A stretch of 64,000 bases of DNA from Eudromia elegans (taxonomy: Eukaryota; Chordata; Aves; Tinamiformes; Tinamidae), in NCBI GenBank assembly GCA_003342815.1, contig PTEX01000024.1, positions 3,043,159 through 3,107,158 on the forward strand. Reading direction: 5' to 3'. Positions within the stretch are counted from its first letter, which is position 1. Each line of letters starts with the position of its first letter. Shown piece by piece: positions 26,701-40,140 of this stretch. The position numbers and the translations under genes are program-made. The notes under the pieces are model-generated. The model saw nothing but the letters and a program-made list of their open reading frames with translations, was not told where the DNA came from and ran no database searches.

Positions 26701-29450
26701 TAAGAGTTTAAAATAGCAACACTGACACAACTGTACCCACAGCTTCATTATAATAAATCAGTCATTTGTCTTCTAAGTCGCGTGTTCTATAAATCAGAAA
26801 TTTAGAATGTAAATCTCAGCACTTGTTCGTAAATCAGCCACACCAATCAACATTGGAAATAATATTTTGGCAGTAAATCACCTCTTCAAAGATGCTCTGC
26901 TGTGCAACTTGACTGTGTCACTTGAAAACCACTTCAAGTTTTATTTGAGCGATGCTCCAAGCAGCTCTCTTGAGCGGGACTGGGTAACCTGTTTTGCATA
27001 AAGGCCGACCCACGGCAGCATCTGCCTTTCCACAGCCCTCGCGAGTCTGCTTGCTCAGCATGAGCCCTACCTGCCACACACGCCTACCTGGACACACCGG
27101 GGTGGTGCTGAGGGGTAGCCCCACTACTGACCATCTCTGCACCTTTGCCCGAGCACAATCAGAGACTCAGCGACACAGCGCTGTGCTACAGCCCTGCCCC
27201 AGCCCAACCCCAAATCAAGGGCTGATTATCTAGAGCTATGATAACAGGCAAGGAATGTAACCAACTATATCAGTGAGACTCAAAGACATAAGAAATATGC
27301 TGCTGCTTACTGTCTAGCTGAGTGAGAATGATATGATGGTGTTATGCAAAACCAGAACTTCCTCTCGTAAAGTAGATGGTCCAAATTTGAACAACTTCAC
27401 ACTTGTAAGTAGCTGGAAAAAAAGGAGGTTAAGTAACATGGATTATCTACAGATTTTATTACAATAAGAGATTTCACAAGAACGAGATTTAGAATCAACA
27501 ACAAAATAAAAGATAGGATCTGACAATTCAGCATTTCAGATATTCAAAAGCAAATATGTAAATTCATTCATTGTCACACTGGAAAGACCAAGAAAAGAAC
27601 ATTTAAGATAATTCCGTCTTTAGCTTTTAAAAACACATCACAGTCGCCTATTTCATTTCAGATGATGCTTTCCATACTAACACCTTCCTAAATAATTCAA
27701 TCAGTTGTTTCACAATTCCTAAGGCACATTTCTGGAAAAGGACAAGTATCCAAGGCACAAGGCAAGACTGCAGCCTCTTCTGGATTAGCTCACTACATCT
27801 CAGTCAACAGCTACATATTTTTAGACAAAATCCAGAACAATTCTGTATTTCAAATGTTTTCCTTTGTTTCCAATCATAAAGCCTGATCCAACAGTCAAAC
27901 GCTGGTGTGCTCTAAGTGCTGAGAAATGGTTTCTCCACTGCTGGAGTCTCTTCTTGGTGTGTGCTCTATATGTAGATGGAGCCATGTGGGAGAGGGCCAA
28001 GCCTTGTTGCAAATATGTATTCAACAAAGCTCAGGTTCGTACAAATTCATGTGACATGTTAACAGCTGTGTTTGTGTTTTTGAATCATTTCAAAATATTT
28101 TGAAATAATATTAAAATCTCTGGCAAGCAATACATTTCTAAGATTCATACAGGCTGGCAAACTGTAAGAAAAGTACTCTGAAAAATAACCTTTGATTCCA
28201 GAGGGATTTTGTAACTGTGCAAAAGGAAATTGAAAGTATTTGATAGTTATTTATAAAGAATTATGTCCAGACTTGTGAAGGATTTTAATAGCATGTTACA
28301 GTAGAGATAAAATATTTCTGCCACTCAGATATTTCCAAAGAATCTCTCAAGGATGCTTGATCAAACTCTGCAGTAATTTAAAATATTATAAAACAGTTCT
28401 TGAAATACAATGAAAACATGTTAAGTGTACACATCTGTATGCATCTGTGAACAGATAAGGTAGTTTTTTCTTAAAAAAAAAAATCTTAATCTTGTAGCAA
28501 AGTTTAGACTGCTGCACTTCACGCTGCATTTTGACATTCCGGAAAGTCTTTTGACTAAGTCTTTTGAAATCTACCAAATTTGTCACTTGTATGCAAGGGA
28601 AGATGTAAGCAAGTCTATTGTCAACAAGATGTTCATTTCTGTTCATCTCACCTTTTTCTTACTATTCCATGTAAGCAGACAGGAACTGTGTGATACCATT
28701 CTCAAAGTTCAATTTTAAACTATAAATCAAGCTCAGAGGCAGATGCAGCTCACCTGCTTCACATAGAGTGGGATAGGTAAACATAGATAAATGTTATGTA
28801 TCTCAAAACACACAAAATTTAATCAGATGAGAGCTTCTGTGTCACATGCTTTGGCTCTACTTACAAGGAAACATTTCTATTCTAACTAGCAGTATATTTA
28901 TTTTAATATACAACAGTGCAAAGCATCGTCTTACTTGTGCTATTTGCCTGAAGGAAATTCATTTCAAATATGAAACTTTTACACAATATTTGCTGTTCAA
29001 GTATTGCAGCTTTTATTAAATGGAGCTAGAGATGATGCCAAGGGATTTAAGAGAGAGAATTAATAATAACCACCACTAATTTAGTCTTATGCACTACTTG
29101 ATTGCAAAAGCAAGGATGAAGATATGAAACCAGGGATAATCTAAACGTACTCCATAGATGATTACTAAACATTTTGGATCCATTAGCTGTATTTAAATCA
29201 AGCATTTTTAAAGAAAAGGCAACACAGCTCAAGTAGCATGACAATCTGAGGCAACACAAAACCATCTTGTGTAGATGTATAACAACAGAACATGGATACA
29301 CTTTCCTCTTCTACTTACAACCTCAGGTGATCTCAGTTAGACCTCCAAAATATTATGATCAATACTATATTAAGATGAGAGACAGCTGTAATCCACTGAA
29401 ATTCTAAAAACCAAATTCAAGTGACAAAGTTTGTAAAACATGTCAGACTC
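23800..29450. other. Non-coding stretch, no gene recognised
   Basis: No exon is recognisable. Small G+C-richer patches occur at about 23870-24010, 26200-26350 and 26950-27210. Each keeps frames open on both strands, which is why several short frames cluster there. The 86-codon minus-strand frame at 25317-25577 ends in a basic run (KLEHKSHKRLKRKLKY) but has no recognised domain. The 101-codon minus frame at 26245-26550 overlaps plus-strand frames. A perfect palindrome is at 28087-28106. The remainder is plain A/T-rich sequence. Confidence 0.7.
28087..28106. repeat. Perfect 20-bp palindrome
   Basis: The bases atttcaaaatattttgaaat equal their own reverse complement, with no spacer. It is wholly A/T-rich except for one C and one G per strand half. 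It could bind a symmetric dimeric factor or be chance in A/T-rich DNA. Confidence 0.7.
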
Positions 29451-29455
29451 GGTGT

Positions 29456-29545
29456 AGAATCACAGGAGAACTCAGGAGGGAAGGGAACTCAGGAGAGCTT
29501 CCAGTCCAGCCTCCTGCTCAAGCCAACTTCCATGGCCAGTCCAAC
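29456..29545 (-). mobile_element. CR1 LINE 3'-end fragment
   Basis: On the plus strand the sequence runs gaatcacag, then ggagggaagggaactcagga, then agtccagcctcctgctcaag. These correspond in order to the antisense of the CR1 3' untranslated end (atcacaga.., ggttggaagggacctc.., agtccaacctcctgctcaag). The 3' terminus lies to the left, so the element is on the minus strand. Only about 90 bases are recognisable, and it is strongly 5'-truncated, as most CR1 copies are. Homology fades after about 29545. It encodes no protein. Confidence 0.75.
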
Positions 29546-29549
29546 AATA

Positions 29550-32500
29550 AGGTTATCACATCCAAGTGATAACGATCTGAGCTTCAATGGACAAAACCCA
29601 AAAACTTTTTCACCTTTAAAACTTCAATCAAAAAACTGAAACCCTCTAATAGAGAATATAATTGACTCTATGTACTTGTAGCACTTCTTTCAACTAACAC
29701 AAGTCAAAAACATTTAGCAAGCAGTCAGCAAAGGTATTATTAATACTAATTATGTATGTGTTATTTAGTATTTATACTGGTAAATATACAGTAATTTACA
29801 ATGGAAAAATATATAAAAAAATCTTATATCAAATAACTTGATTATCATCATGAAGAAATAGGGTACTGAATCAAGTATTACTTTGGAGAAATATTCACCT
29901 TGTGAAAATTCTTTATGCATCAGATAAATCTAAATATTTATTGAAAAATAGGATTGTGATTTTTAAAACATATCTGTGTAAAACTAACTACTGTAGATAA
30001 CAGAATGAAATGTATTAATTATTAATTGCCTACTAACGAGCATTAACTGGAAATGTGCTTCCAACTTAAGAGGAGGCATGTCAGATACCATAAATAACTA
30101 GGGAAAGGGAAGACGAGACGCCTGGCTTCAGAAGGGCTGCGTGAAGCTGTTCTCAAAGAGGAGCGCGGCGCTGCACTGCAAGCTCTCAGTTCTGGCACAC
30201 AACTAGTTACACGCGGAGCCCTCTGCTCCCTCAGATCTCCATTCCTGGACTGCCCGCAGGAATCACAGCCTCTCTATCGCTTCGAGGTAGATTGCTTTCA
30301 GGTACTCCCGTCTCACACAAACCCCACTCCCGGCCACCTGTGCTTCCTGCACATGCTTCCAGGCAGCAGTCCTCTGCTCTGGCTCCCTCTGTGAGCCCCC
30401 TGCAAGCACTTGGCTCCCTACCAGGGCTGCTTCTAAAACCACTAATCCTATCTCACCAATTAGTCCAGAATCTATGCATGTTTCATCCTGACTCATCCAC
30501 CAGCCAGTCTTAACGCCCACCAGCTATCTTCTTTTCCATGGTACCTTGTCATTACAGAGCTTCTGGGTCCTGCAGATGTTCTTCCAGCAAATCTTGCTCA
30601 GGCCCAGGCTTTCCTCACGTATGTGTACTATTTCAAGCAAAGTCAGTGTGTTGGTTAGCACCATATCCAAATAATACCTTAATAGAAATAATAATTACAA
30701 AACTCTTGTCCCCATTCCACATCCTCACTTTTTTTTTTCTCCAAATAGACTAGAAAGTAGTTCAGTTCCAAATGATCTGCTGTCCCCCCCATACCTATCC
30801 CAACAGACTGGCTTCTCATTTCTCACAGAACACACATGAATTCCAGGATATAACAGCTGTTCCATTAAAAATGGAATGCTGATCCTTCAAAGTTTTTCAG
30901 GGATCAATTTTAAGCAAGTTGTATCTGGATCTAAAACAAAACACAAATGGTGTGATTGATCATCTGCTCCTGGCAAATCAGAGCCAGCTTGAAGTGTTTT
31001 CATTTTCTCCAGTTCCTCTCCCTGCAGCTCTGCCCTTCAGGTTCACAACTGCACAAGTAGAGGCTGCTGCCGGTATTTCTTTTTTCCGCAGCAGGGAAGA
31101 GCAGCAGATGCCTCATTACTATAACCAGTGCTTGCTAGGATGTCCCTTGATATATAATGAAATGTTTTGGACTAGCAAATGGGCCTCCAAAGCAATGAAT
31201 ATAAATCTTATATTTCTTGAAGTTCTCCCCACATTAATGCTAACATCAATAGAAGAAAATAGTATTTCTATAAATTTTCTAGTTAAAAAAAAAAAGGCAA
31301 TTTCTGCTAGTCCTATGCTTTGCTGATTAAAATAGTTTCAAGAGGTAGGTTTTGCAGGCATAACAAACTTTTCTGCTTTGATGATTTCTTAGCCTGGCAC
31401 CTTGTGTAGTAGCAAATTCGTTATACTGAGTGGGATCACATTACACGAGTTTGAGACACTTATACCTCAGATCATGAATCAAAGTTCTGGTACTCTATAA
31501 TGAAAGATTGATAGCGTTTTTGTAGAAAGACCCTATAGAACTTTATAAATAATGAGAGGTTAGTGGAATGTGCAGGCAACAGAGAGCAATTTATGTTTTC
31601 TCCAGAGCGATTTTTAAAACCGCACCTCAAATATGATAAATGCCGTGTGATGGCTAAAAACTACAAAAGTTAACATGCTGCAAAGTTCTCAAAACTTTGA
31701 AGACAGCACATTTTCCTGCTCTGGTTTAACAGTCAAGCAATGATTTCATCCACACGGTTTCTCCTGCTCGAGTGGCAGTGGTTCTGTTTCTCAAGCTTGC
31801 AGAGACATTAGCAAAAAAATTAGCTTAAGTCTTGGCCAGGATATGGAGACATACTTGTAGTTCAAAGAAATAAGTTTCATAAGAAACACAAGTATTTTTT
31901 GCAGATTCACTAGGCTTTACTCTTACGGAAGGATGCAATACAGGCTTCCGCTAAGGCATTCTCTGGAAGTCATGAAAACAGCTTTTATTTTTAACTTTCT
32001 GATCTGAGACAGAAGGGCAATAAAGAGTACAGGCACTCAAGTACTTAATAAAAAGCACCTTCATTTCTAATTTAATATGTAAAGCTTTGAATTACCACCC
32101 TTATTTTTAATCCCCAACTCTCTGCTGCTTCCAGCACTGCCACTGGCTTTAGCAGAGGGGCCGACCACGCACACGACAACGGCAGAAAGTTCTTGTGCAC
32201 CCCTAGCACCTCTTGCTCCTTCCTCTTTCCCCAGCATGGACAGTTCAAATCTCAGTCTCTGCTCTGGCCCTTTTTCTCTGTCGCTCTGGGAAGGATGCCA
32301 TATTCCCACAAAGATATACAGGCAAAAAACCTTACAGCAGAAACGGGGATAGAAGCAACGGCTCAAACACTTCCCTACAGGTAGAAAGTTTCAGCAGCAG
32401 CTTCTCCTGAGGTCACCCCCTGAACCAAGTCCTGCCACGCAGAAGCCTTGACAGGATGCCAATGCATCGCGGCCCAGGGCTAGAAAGCTAAGGCTGAGCC

Positions 32501-33425
32501 TCCAGCTTGGGCAATGATGTCTGCTTTAAGGTTTTTTCCTTCAGTGTTACCCACACAGCTGTCCAAACGCATCAGTGTTGCTCAGGGTTACATCTCTTAG
32601 AGCTTCAGCTTAGCAAACATTTAAGTACTCAACAGGGAAGGGACCACCTGGGAAATAAGAAAGCTCTTCTACCACTTCAAGTTTCCTTTTCAAGTGCTTG
32701 ATCTTCAAAGATGCTAACCATTCTGCCAGTGGAGTTTGCATCTTAAGGCTGCATTTACAGGAAGGCCCTTTTAAGATCATCCTTTTACACAGAAGTAGGA
32801 CAGAAAATAGGTACATTCCTTTGAGCTTTTCCTACTTGACTTGCAGGAAATATTTCACAGAGCAATCCCCATTTGCTCTCACAACAGAGCACCACAGAGG
32901 TTCTGCTAGCCACCAGCTAATGGCCTAGTCCTCCCACTGCTATTGCTGCTCATGAGCCAGCAGGGCCAGGGCTACGTCCTCCCGAGGCCCTTGGTCAGCC
33001 CAGGGGCTGCTCAGGGACCCATCGGCCTGGGGCTGCCTATGCAGAGCAGCATTGGACCCAAAGAGAAGCTCCACATGGAAGCAACGTCTCTGAGGGAGGT
33101 GACAGCTCTGAAAAGAGCCCTGAATCTTGAAGATGTAATTAGCAGACACTCACTCGGTATTTTCTGCTTAATATGATTGTCTCAGACATATATATTGCAT
33201 TTTGTCTCAAGTCACAGTTTGTGACAGAGAAACCAATCATGGAATTATAATGCAGCCTCTTCCCACCCCTTTTAATCCAATTAAAAATGTATAAGCAGAT
33301 ATCTAATACTTAATATTGTTTCCTTTCGCAAATGGTTTCATCCGATGTTTCCATTTTTACTACTATTTCCATTGGTCCCATACCCATAAATCCAGAGGGA
33401 TTAGCAAGGTTGGGAATTAGCCAAC
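29550..33425. other. Non-coding stretch, no gene recognised
   Basis: The first 500 bases are very A/T-rich. A G+C-richer patch at about 30110-30640 includes several CpGs near 30110-30220 and is open on both strands without a domain. The 135-codon plus-strand frame at 30919-31326 is not recognisable as protein and ends in a poly-Lys run coming from an A tract. Another mildly G+C-rich piece at about 32940-33120 is open on both strands. I see no splice-site framed exon or RNA gene. Confidence 0.7.
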
Positions 33426-33427
33426 AG

Positions 33428-33483
33428 TCAGAACACCACTCCTCAGAACCTCTCCTCAGAACACCACTCCTCAGAAATTCTGC
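33428..33483. repeat. Two-copy tandem duplication, 28-bp period
   Basis: A 21-base block at 33428-33448 recurs exactly at 33456-33476, starting 28 bases later. Internally each block itself repeats a ctcagaa motif. It is a small local duplication, probably from replication slippage, with no sign of coding function although a minus-strand frame stays open through it. Confidence 0.85.
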
Positions 33484-33484
33484 G

Positions 33485-36400
33485 CAGTAAAGGGGCTTAG
33501 AACAAAAAATATTAATAGAATTTTTTGCTACTAGCACTATTGATCACCATTCAAATATAATCCAGAGCAGACATAGTATTCGGGCTCTTTCGTTTAACAT
33601 CTACAAAAGTTTAATTAGTGTGCCACCAACTCATTCCCCACAGGTTCAGATTTAGAATAATAATCTCACCTTCGGGAAACACATTATATTTCATTTTGTT
33701 TTCCTTGTATATAATCTGCTGTATAACCAGCATTTCAAAAGGCATTACTTGACATATATTTCCCATTAAAATTAACTAAACTCTTCTTGAAAACTCTGGT
33801 TATACATTCATACCCAACAAGGCCCATTTGGGATGGCCCAACTTCCTTGCAACATATCACAGAAACCGTGTTTGATACCAACACAGCTAGGGTAAGTTTA
33901 GAAACAGCAGTCGCATGTGCTTCCAACCTTGCTTCCTCTAGAGGTGCCAGACAGCACCAGCAGGTATGGCCATGTGGTGGTTCCTGCTCATTTCCCACTT
34001 AGGCTTCCCTGGTCTCTGAGGGTTTGACTCTGCCCTACCTGCCTCTCTCCCCCATTCTGTACCCTTGCTCCTGTGAACAAGAGTGGCAGCTGTGGGCTGA
34101 AGCAGCAGTGACCTCCCAGATACTCCTCCCGAGTTTACATTTTTGAATGGGGTTCAATAGAGTTACATCTTGTCTTTGAACAGAGTTTTATCACGAAAGG
34201 CCCTCATGGATTGTGAGAGCAATGTAGTCCTAATAGAGCTTCTTTTCAGAGGTCTGCTGCCAATTCAATTTGAAGTGCATTGCTACTTTAAATAATGTCA
34301 AGGAAGTCCAGAGTAAATAATGGGTGCTTTTCTATGTCATCATGAATCAAAGAGAATAATGAATAAAAGTAACGTTCCACTTTATGGAGTACAAGTTCTT
34401 TATGCTCTTATCCTAATAAATTGCAACTCAGAAGAATATGAATGCAAAGAACTAACTCCATGGTTAACCAACCAGAAAGATTTAAGCAGGGATAAACATC
34501 AGTCACATATAAGATTTATTTAATGACTGTATAAAGATGTTATTGAAGCACATCTCTGTTTCCAAGCTCAGCACCAGTGGGGAACACTGCCGCCTTCTCC
34601 TGGTCGTGTCAAGGTCATGGGACTCTTATACTATAGACAGCACCGGCACTAGGTCATGCAGTTAGTTTTAAGTTACAGCAAAACATTGACATTAATTCAT
34701 CTAAAAGAACATCTATTCATTTTGATGTATTTCTGGAAGAGACGTTCTGTGGAAGATACAATATGTCAATAAATTTTATCAGAGTATATAATCTTTGGCA
34801 TGGGCTGAAAAGATGAACTGAGAGTCAGTAGTGGGGAGACTAAGGCACAGTTACAGATCTGCACAACCACCTGTCTCAGCTTTTGATAGAGATGCAGTTC
34901 TCAGTCTGGCCCTTAACTAAAGCAACACATCTGAACTGGGATGTTTGTTTTTTTATTCAATATAACCTATAATACTCCTCAAGTTTCATAAAACACAGTA
35001 AGCCAGATGTAAAATTCAGCAAGTCAATGAATTTTAAAATCAGCTATCCTAAGTGTGTGATAAATCTAGATATATTTTTATACATGTAAGCACACACAAT
35101 ACTGAAAATACTGATATGCACAGCTGTAACCTGTTTATATGACGGTGCAAGTTTTGTTTTAAATCTCCTTTACATTATGGCAATAGGATAAATGTTAATT
35201 CATCTACTGGGACCTTGTTTTTCACACTAGGAACACGACTGACACTACCCGGAGTTCCTGGCCACCTAGCAGCAAATGCAACTTCCCTTTCTTTACAGCT
35301 TCCTCCTCACGACTCCTCACGAAGAGGAGCTCTCTGCCAGACTCAGGACTGCCAATCTAAGGATTAAGTTGGTTAAATCATCATGAGTGCTGACTCTCTA
35401 GGGACTGATTAAAGCATTTTACTCGGTCGCGGCTGTGCGTCCTTTACTACCAATCACTCTGGCTCATACAAAGCCTCACAACAGTTTGAGAAAACACACA
35501 AACCATTGAAATCTCACAAGCAAACAACAGCTTTAGCATTATTCTGTGATACTCAGAGACCAAAAATCTTACGATATTTATCTGTTAAAAAAAGTACATT
35601 AAAAGATACCTTCAGTACATACATGAGAACACTGGAGTGGTAGCAAACAACTCCTAGGCTAAAGGTGCAAACACTCCAAGCGGTCTGAACAGGATTAGGT
35701 TTCTCTGACTCTTCTACTTCCCTGGATGCAACCTGTAGGCAAACTGCCATAGGGCAACAGTAGGTGTGGAGTTCAGTACCCACAGAAACTTTCAGCTCTT
35801 GCAGTTTTATCATACTTTTAGTTTTCTATGACAGAGAACTTTATGTACTATTAACTACTAACATTGGTATTAAATGCTCCTGATACCTAAAATACTATAA
35901 ATGAAGCAGGTATGATATACATATGTTAAGCTCCTGACCGCCTTCGTGGAGCTGGAGACAAGTCTTTCGAGAGGTTGTGTCTCCACACTCATACTTGACG
36001 CATGCAGTTCTTCAGAATTGCCAGGTTTGGCAAAACAGGATATCATACTTGTTTAACAGAGAATACATGCCCTAAAAAAGCAGTACCCGAGTCTTTATTC
36101 ATGCTGTTTTTACATGAATAGCACTCAAAGAATTTGGGGAATCAATGTAATAATGTTCCAAACAATTCCTCCTATAAGCACAAGCTCAAGGGTACATGCA
36201 AAAGAAAAAGTTTTAAACCAGAGCAACAAAGTCAAAACAAGACATTGGAAATTTTTATCATTATTACTACCTCCTTCTCGAAAGATATGATTTTATTTTA
36301 CCAGAGTGAACAGCCTGCAGGACAAAATAATGAAAGAGAGGGAAGAACGGAAATTAAATAGTTATTCCAGGCAATAAAATTCCACGCAGGAGATGAACAT

Positions 36401-38600
36401 TCCCCTGATGCACCAAACAGAAGTGGTTTTTAACCTAAACAACAAGAGCCCTTATCTTTCTTGTGTCTTCCTCATGCTCTGAAAGGCCTCTCTGCTCTTA
36501 TCTTCCTATGAGGGCCAAATCCTTAGCTGGCTAATACTCACTTTGTCACTACTAGCTAACTTGCCTCTTTCCAATCCACAGCAATCAAAATAAAATCTTA
36601 GTGACGTTACTAACCTACTTGTCTACTGTCCCAAAATACACAGCTTAAAACACTTGCAAATGAAGGTTTGTATTTTTCCTGCTATGATTCAAAGTTGTTG
36701 CTCTACTCGACACACAGACAAAATGCTGCATTGATTTATCAGTGGAAACAAGGTCCTGTAAATAAACAGTAATAACACAGTTCTTGGACTCCATCTCTTT
36801 CGTGTTGCTAACAGTCCACTAACAAGTAGACCCCCGGGAAAGGAATACCAGGAGTTTCATCAGTGATTTTGTATTAGTGTAATGTTTTTATCATCTGAAA
36901 CAGCAGTTCTTCTGCTATTTCCTGGGCAAACTTTGCACTGAAAAAGCCACCATATTTCAGAAAGCTCTGCGTGGGGACAGAGATGATCCCTCACACGCCC
37001 AGAACCGCAGCCCGCGGGGAGGAGCTCACTCCCTAAACCATGACACACTCCCACTGCTCCACAGAGGACAGTGGCATCTGGGGAAATGGCGGCAGCATCA
37101 TATTAAAATTGGAGGAAAACACAAGAAACAGTCCCCAATTACTGTTATATCTGAGAAATAAGCACTTTGGGGAGATAATTCACCACTTAAAGCTACAAGC
37201 AAAGCTTTGGATATTTCAATATCTGGGAGAAATGGACTTAAAGCCATGTCTGTAGCATGTAAAAGAGTTGATATATGGCAACTGTTATATTCCAATACTA
37301 AAAAAAATTATCAGCTTAGAACAGGTAACTAACCCTGTAATTATACATACATACTTAGGTTGGACATTTAGCTTTCAAGTTAATTATCAGCAAAAAAATT
37401 AACCCAAGGTGTCAGCGGGAAATTAAACAAAAATGATGTGTTCAAAACATAAAGCAATGCAGTCTGCTTCAAGGCTCGGATCAATTTAGTTTTGTAATCA
37501 CTCTCTCACACATTTATTCTATTATTCATACTCATAATTTATTCATCCCAAGACACACCTATGAAACTGCCAGATACTGAAATTTTAGCGTATTAGCTTT
37601 GAAAAAGAGGGGCTATGTTTACATCTGAAAGTATAGGAAAAATAATCAAGAAGTTGGGCTGTTCTTATTTGAGTGTTATCCACAGCTGCACTGGTTAGTT
37701 TCAAGACAGTTATAGGAAAATATTAGATGCTATACTTTCTATTAAAACCTGGAAGCAGTTTCTGGACATATGTCCAAATTAGGTGACACGGATTGAAAGT
37801 TTCAGAAATGAAAAAGTTTTGGCCAACTCAGAATCCACTCCTACACTCCATGAGCACCATAAACATTTAACCCAAGTCTCTCAAATCAAGGTAGAGTCTC
37901 CAGCTCTTTTGGAGTTGAAGCAGCCTGTTGCAACACAGGTAGTTCTCTCTTGTCTACTCAACAAAGAACAAACAAAATGGGGTCTGGGGACAGTTTCCCC
38001 ACACAGGATGGAGAGCCGACGACGACTTCATGCCTATAGCTAGTCCTTACTTGCCCACTCAAAAATAGTCAACTTTCTACAACATTCTCTCTATACTTTT
38101 TTCTTTTAAAAAAAAGTTCTAAAGAATACGATCAAATACATCTTATGATTTAAACTTTTTTTTATATAACTGAAAATAAAAGCTCTAAAATTAGCAGGTT
38201 TCACAGCAAAAGTTCTTTCCATTTCCTCAGTTCTGCGAATGGAAATCCACCAGAGATCATCACTACTCACATCAGCAATTCGTAGATTCTGATCTTGTAC
38301 CATTTCTGATTTCTCAGAGGGGAAAAAATGTAAAAGCTTTAAAGCAATTTGAAAACACAGATTAGATGTAGCTAATGAAGCCTGAAAATAATTTGATCTA
38401 ATTATCATTTATGTTTTGTCATTTATTAATCTTAGCAAAGTGAACTGAAATACCTCTTTTTGATACTAAAATATTTTATCATGGTTCATGTAGGCCTGCT
38501 GAAAACAGTTAAGTGGCTATTCAGTTTCCGAGCATTCACTAAACAATCCTGATGAAAACACCGGTAATGTCAACACCTCCAGGATTTCATTGCTGCCTAC
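33485..38600. other. Non-coding stretch, no gene recognised
   Basis: The sequence is A/T-rich with short frames only (up to 100 codons, minus strand, 38106-38408). A cagctagggtaagt string near 33885-33900 resembles a 5' splice site, but the bases before it do not form a recognisable exon. A short MIR-like phrase near 34829-34852 is discussed among the rejected items. Nothing else stands out. Confidence 0.7.
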
Positions 38601-38664
38601 TATAAAAAGAAGTGGAAGAAGGAAAGCATCAGATTAGCATTTAAATCCTGAATAATTGAAAAAA

Positions 38665-38875
38665 TAAAGGAAGCCTTGGTGGAGGGTAGCAGCATTCGGC
38701 ACGACAAGGTTGGGCCAGTGGACAGCAAAAATGGTGGCTGCTCTGGGAGCACCCGCAGTGCCCAGGGAGGACAAGGACCGGGAGCACCGCAGGCTTGCCC
38801 TTCCGGCCTCTGTGCCATCCACCCTCACCTTCCAACAGGGCGCTGGCCACAACACAGCAGCGCAGGTAATTGATT
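38665..38875. other. G+C- and CpG-richer patch, unassigned
   Basis: About 200 bases with roughly ten CpGs sit in otherwise CpG-poor DNA. Five frames are open across it (three on minus, two on plus). The plus strand ends with gcgcaggtaatt, which resembles a 5' splice site, but no matching 3' splice site with a pyrimidine tract precedes it; the upstream bases are A-rich. The peptides have no recognisable domain. Possibilities are an untranslated or lncRNA exon, an eroded mobile element, or chance composition. Confidence 0.35.
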
Positions 38876-38879
38876 CCCA

Positions 38880-40100
38880 TATAAAGGATTACTTAACTGA
38901 AAGCATGGGAATATTTAAATTAACCAATACCAACAAAATATCAATATTCCAACCCTACTGTAGTTCACACGCTTATTTAATCTCTTTCTCTCACTAATTC
39001 ATTGACTTGACAACATCAGTGACTAGCAGCTAACAGGGTGCTTCATCATCATATAATTGGGCTGCAAGGTAGCCACGTTTAGAGACATGGGAACAAAAAT
39101 CACCCATAAAAGAATTGTCAATACCCACACATTTTGACTGTTTCATGCAAAGTATATATAACACAACTAAACCTGCCTCATGACTTGCCAGGCCCTCAAG
39201 ATAAAATAGCCAGTTTCCCCTCTCCTAATTCCAACCACAATTCATCATCTTTCACATGCTTGCACTGGCATCTTACCACGCAGAGCTCTCGCAGAATAAG
39301 CTGAACAAGCTGAACATTTTGTGGGCTCTAAGCTCTTTCACTGCTGTCTTTATAAATAGGAGTCTCAGCACGAGAAGATTCTGCATCAAGTTTGGTCAGT
39401 AGCCTTTCCTCAAATACTTCTAAAGCCCTCTGTAAATAACGATACCCATCCCCAATTGCAGGGGCCAGACCTGCAAATTCATGGCAGAAAAGGCAAATAT
39501 AGCAGCATGATTTGGTATATATTTCTACAGCAACTGGCACTAGGAGGTTCCTCAGGGGTCTCCTTAGAACAGATAGGAATTTTGCATCTCTCTATATATA
39601 TGACTACTAACATAGTAGAGATATAAGTCTTTCATTTAGTTTACTAAATACTATCATAATCATTAAATTTGTTGAATTATGAAGTGATTTAAGCAATTAA
39701 TCTATTTTTAAGCCATTGCTGCCTAATGAAACTATTAACAACAAATTGTGAGTTACAGAACTGCTATTATTGATAAGTTCATATTAAAGTAAATATGTAA
39801 ACGTGATTATCACAACTTGAACATGCATGTTCATCAGCTGCACAAGTGGATTCAGAATAGTTCAAGAGACGCAGACAGTTCTTGTTCCAGCTTCTCAAAT
39901 GAGGTGACCTTTGAGCTCTTTGCAAAACCTCATCTTTGTTATTCTCCAGGTTCTTTTTATTTCATAAAAGCAAACCTCTTCAGGAATCAAGGAGTTGAAT
40001 CATTCAGTACACAACAAAAATTGACAGACTGCAAATTCTTCTCTCCACCTCGCTGACGATAGAAACAGGTCATATTGAGGTGAAGGCTCAATATTCCATT
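38880..40100. other. Non-coding stretch, no gene recognised
   Basis: Plain A/T-rich sequence. The frames at 39328-39540 (minus) and 39817-40056 (plus) are short and unrecognised, and no repeats are apparent. Confidence 0.65.
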
Positions 40101-40101
40101 G

Positions 40102-40140
40102 TAATAAGATAATGCCAATAGAGGATTGGCATTATTATTA
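40102..40140. repeat. Compact inverted repeat (hairpin)
   Basis: The arm at 40102-40119 (taataagataatgccaat) pairs with 40125-40140 (attggcattattatta) across a 5-base loop, giving 16 base pairs with a two-base bulge (40107-40108). The eleven loop-proximal pairs are perfect. It is shorter than a typical microRNA precursor. It may be the remains of a small inverted-repeat transposon or chance. Confidence 0.7.

Noticed and set aside
34829..34862. gtggggagactaaggcacag, resembling the MIR core.
   Set aside because: The match is confined to about 20 bases and the flanking landmarks are missing, unlike the two candidates listed.
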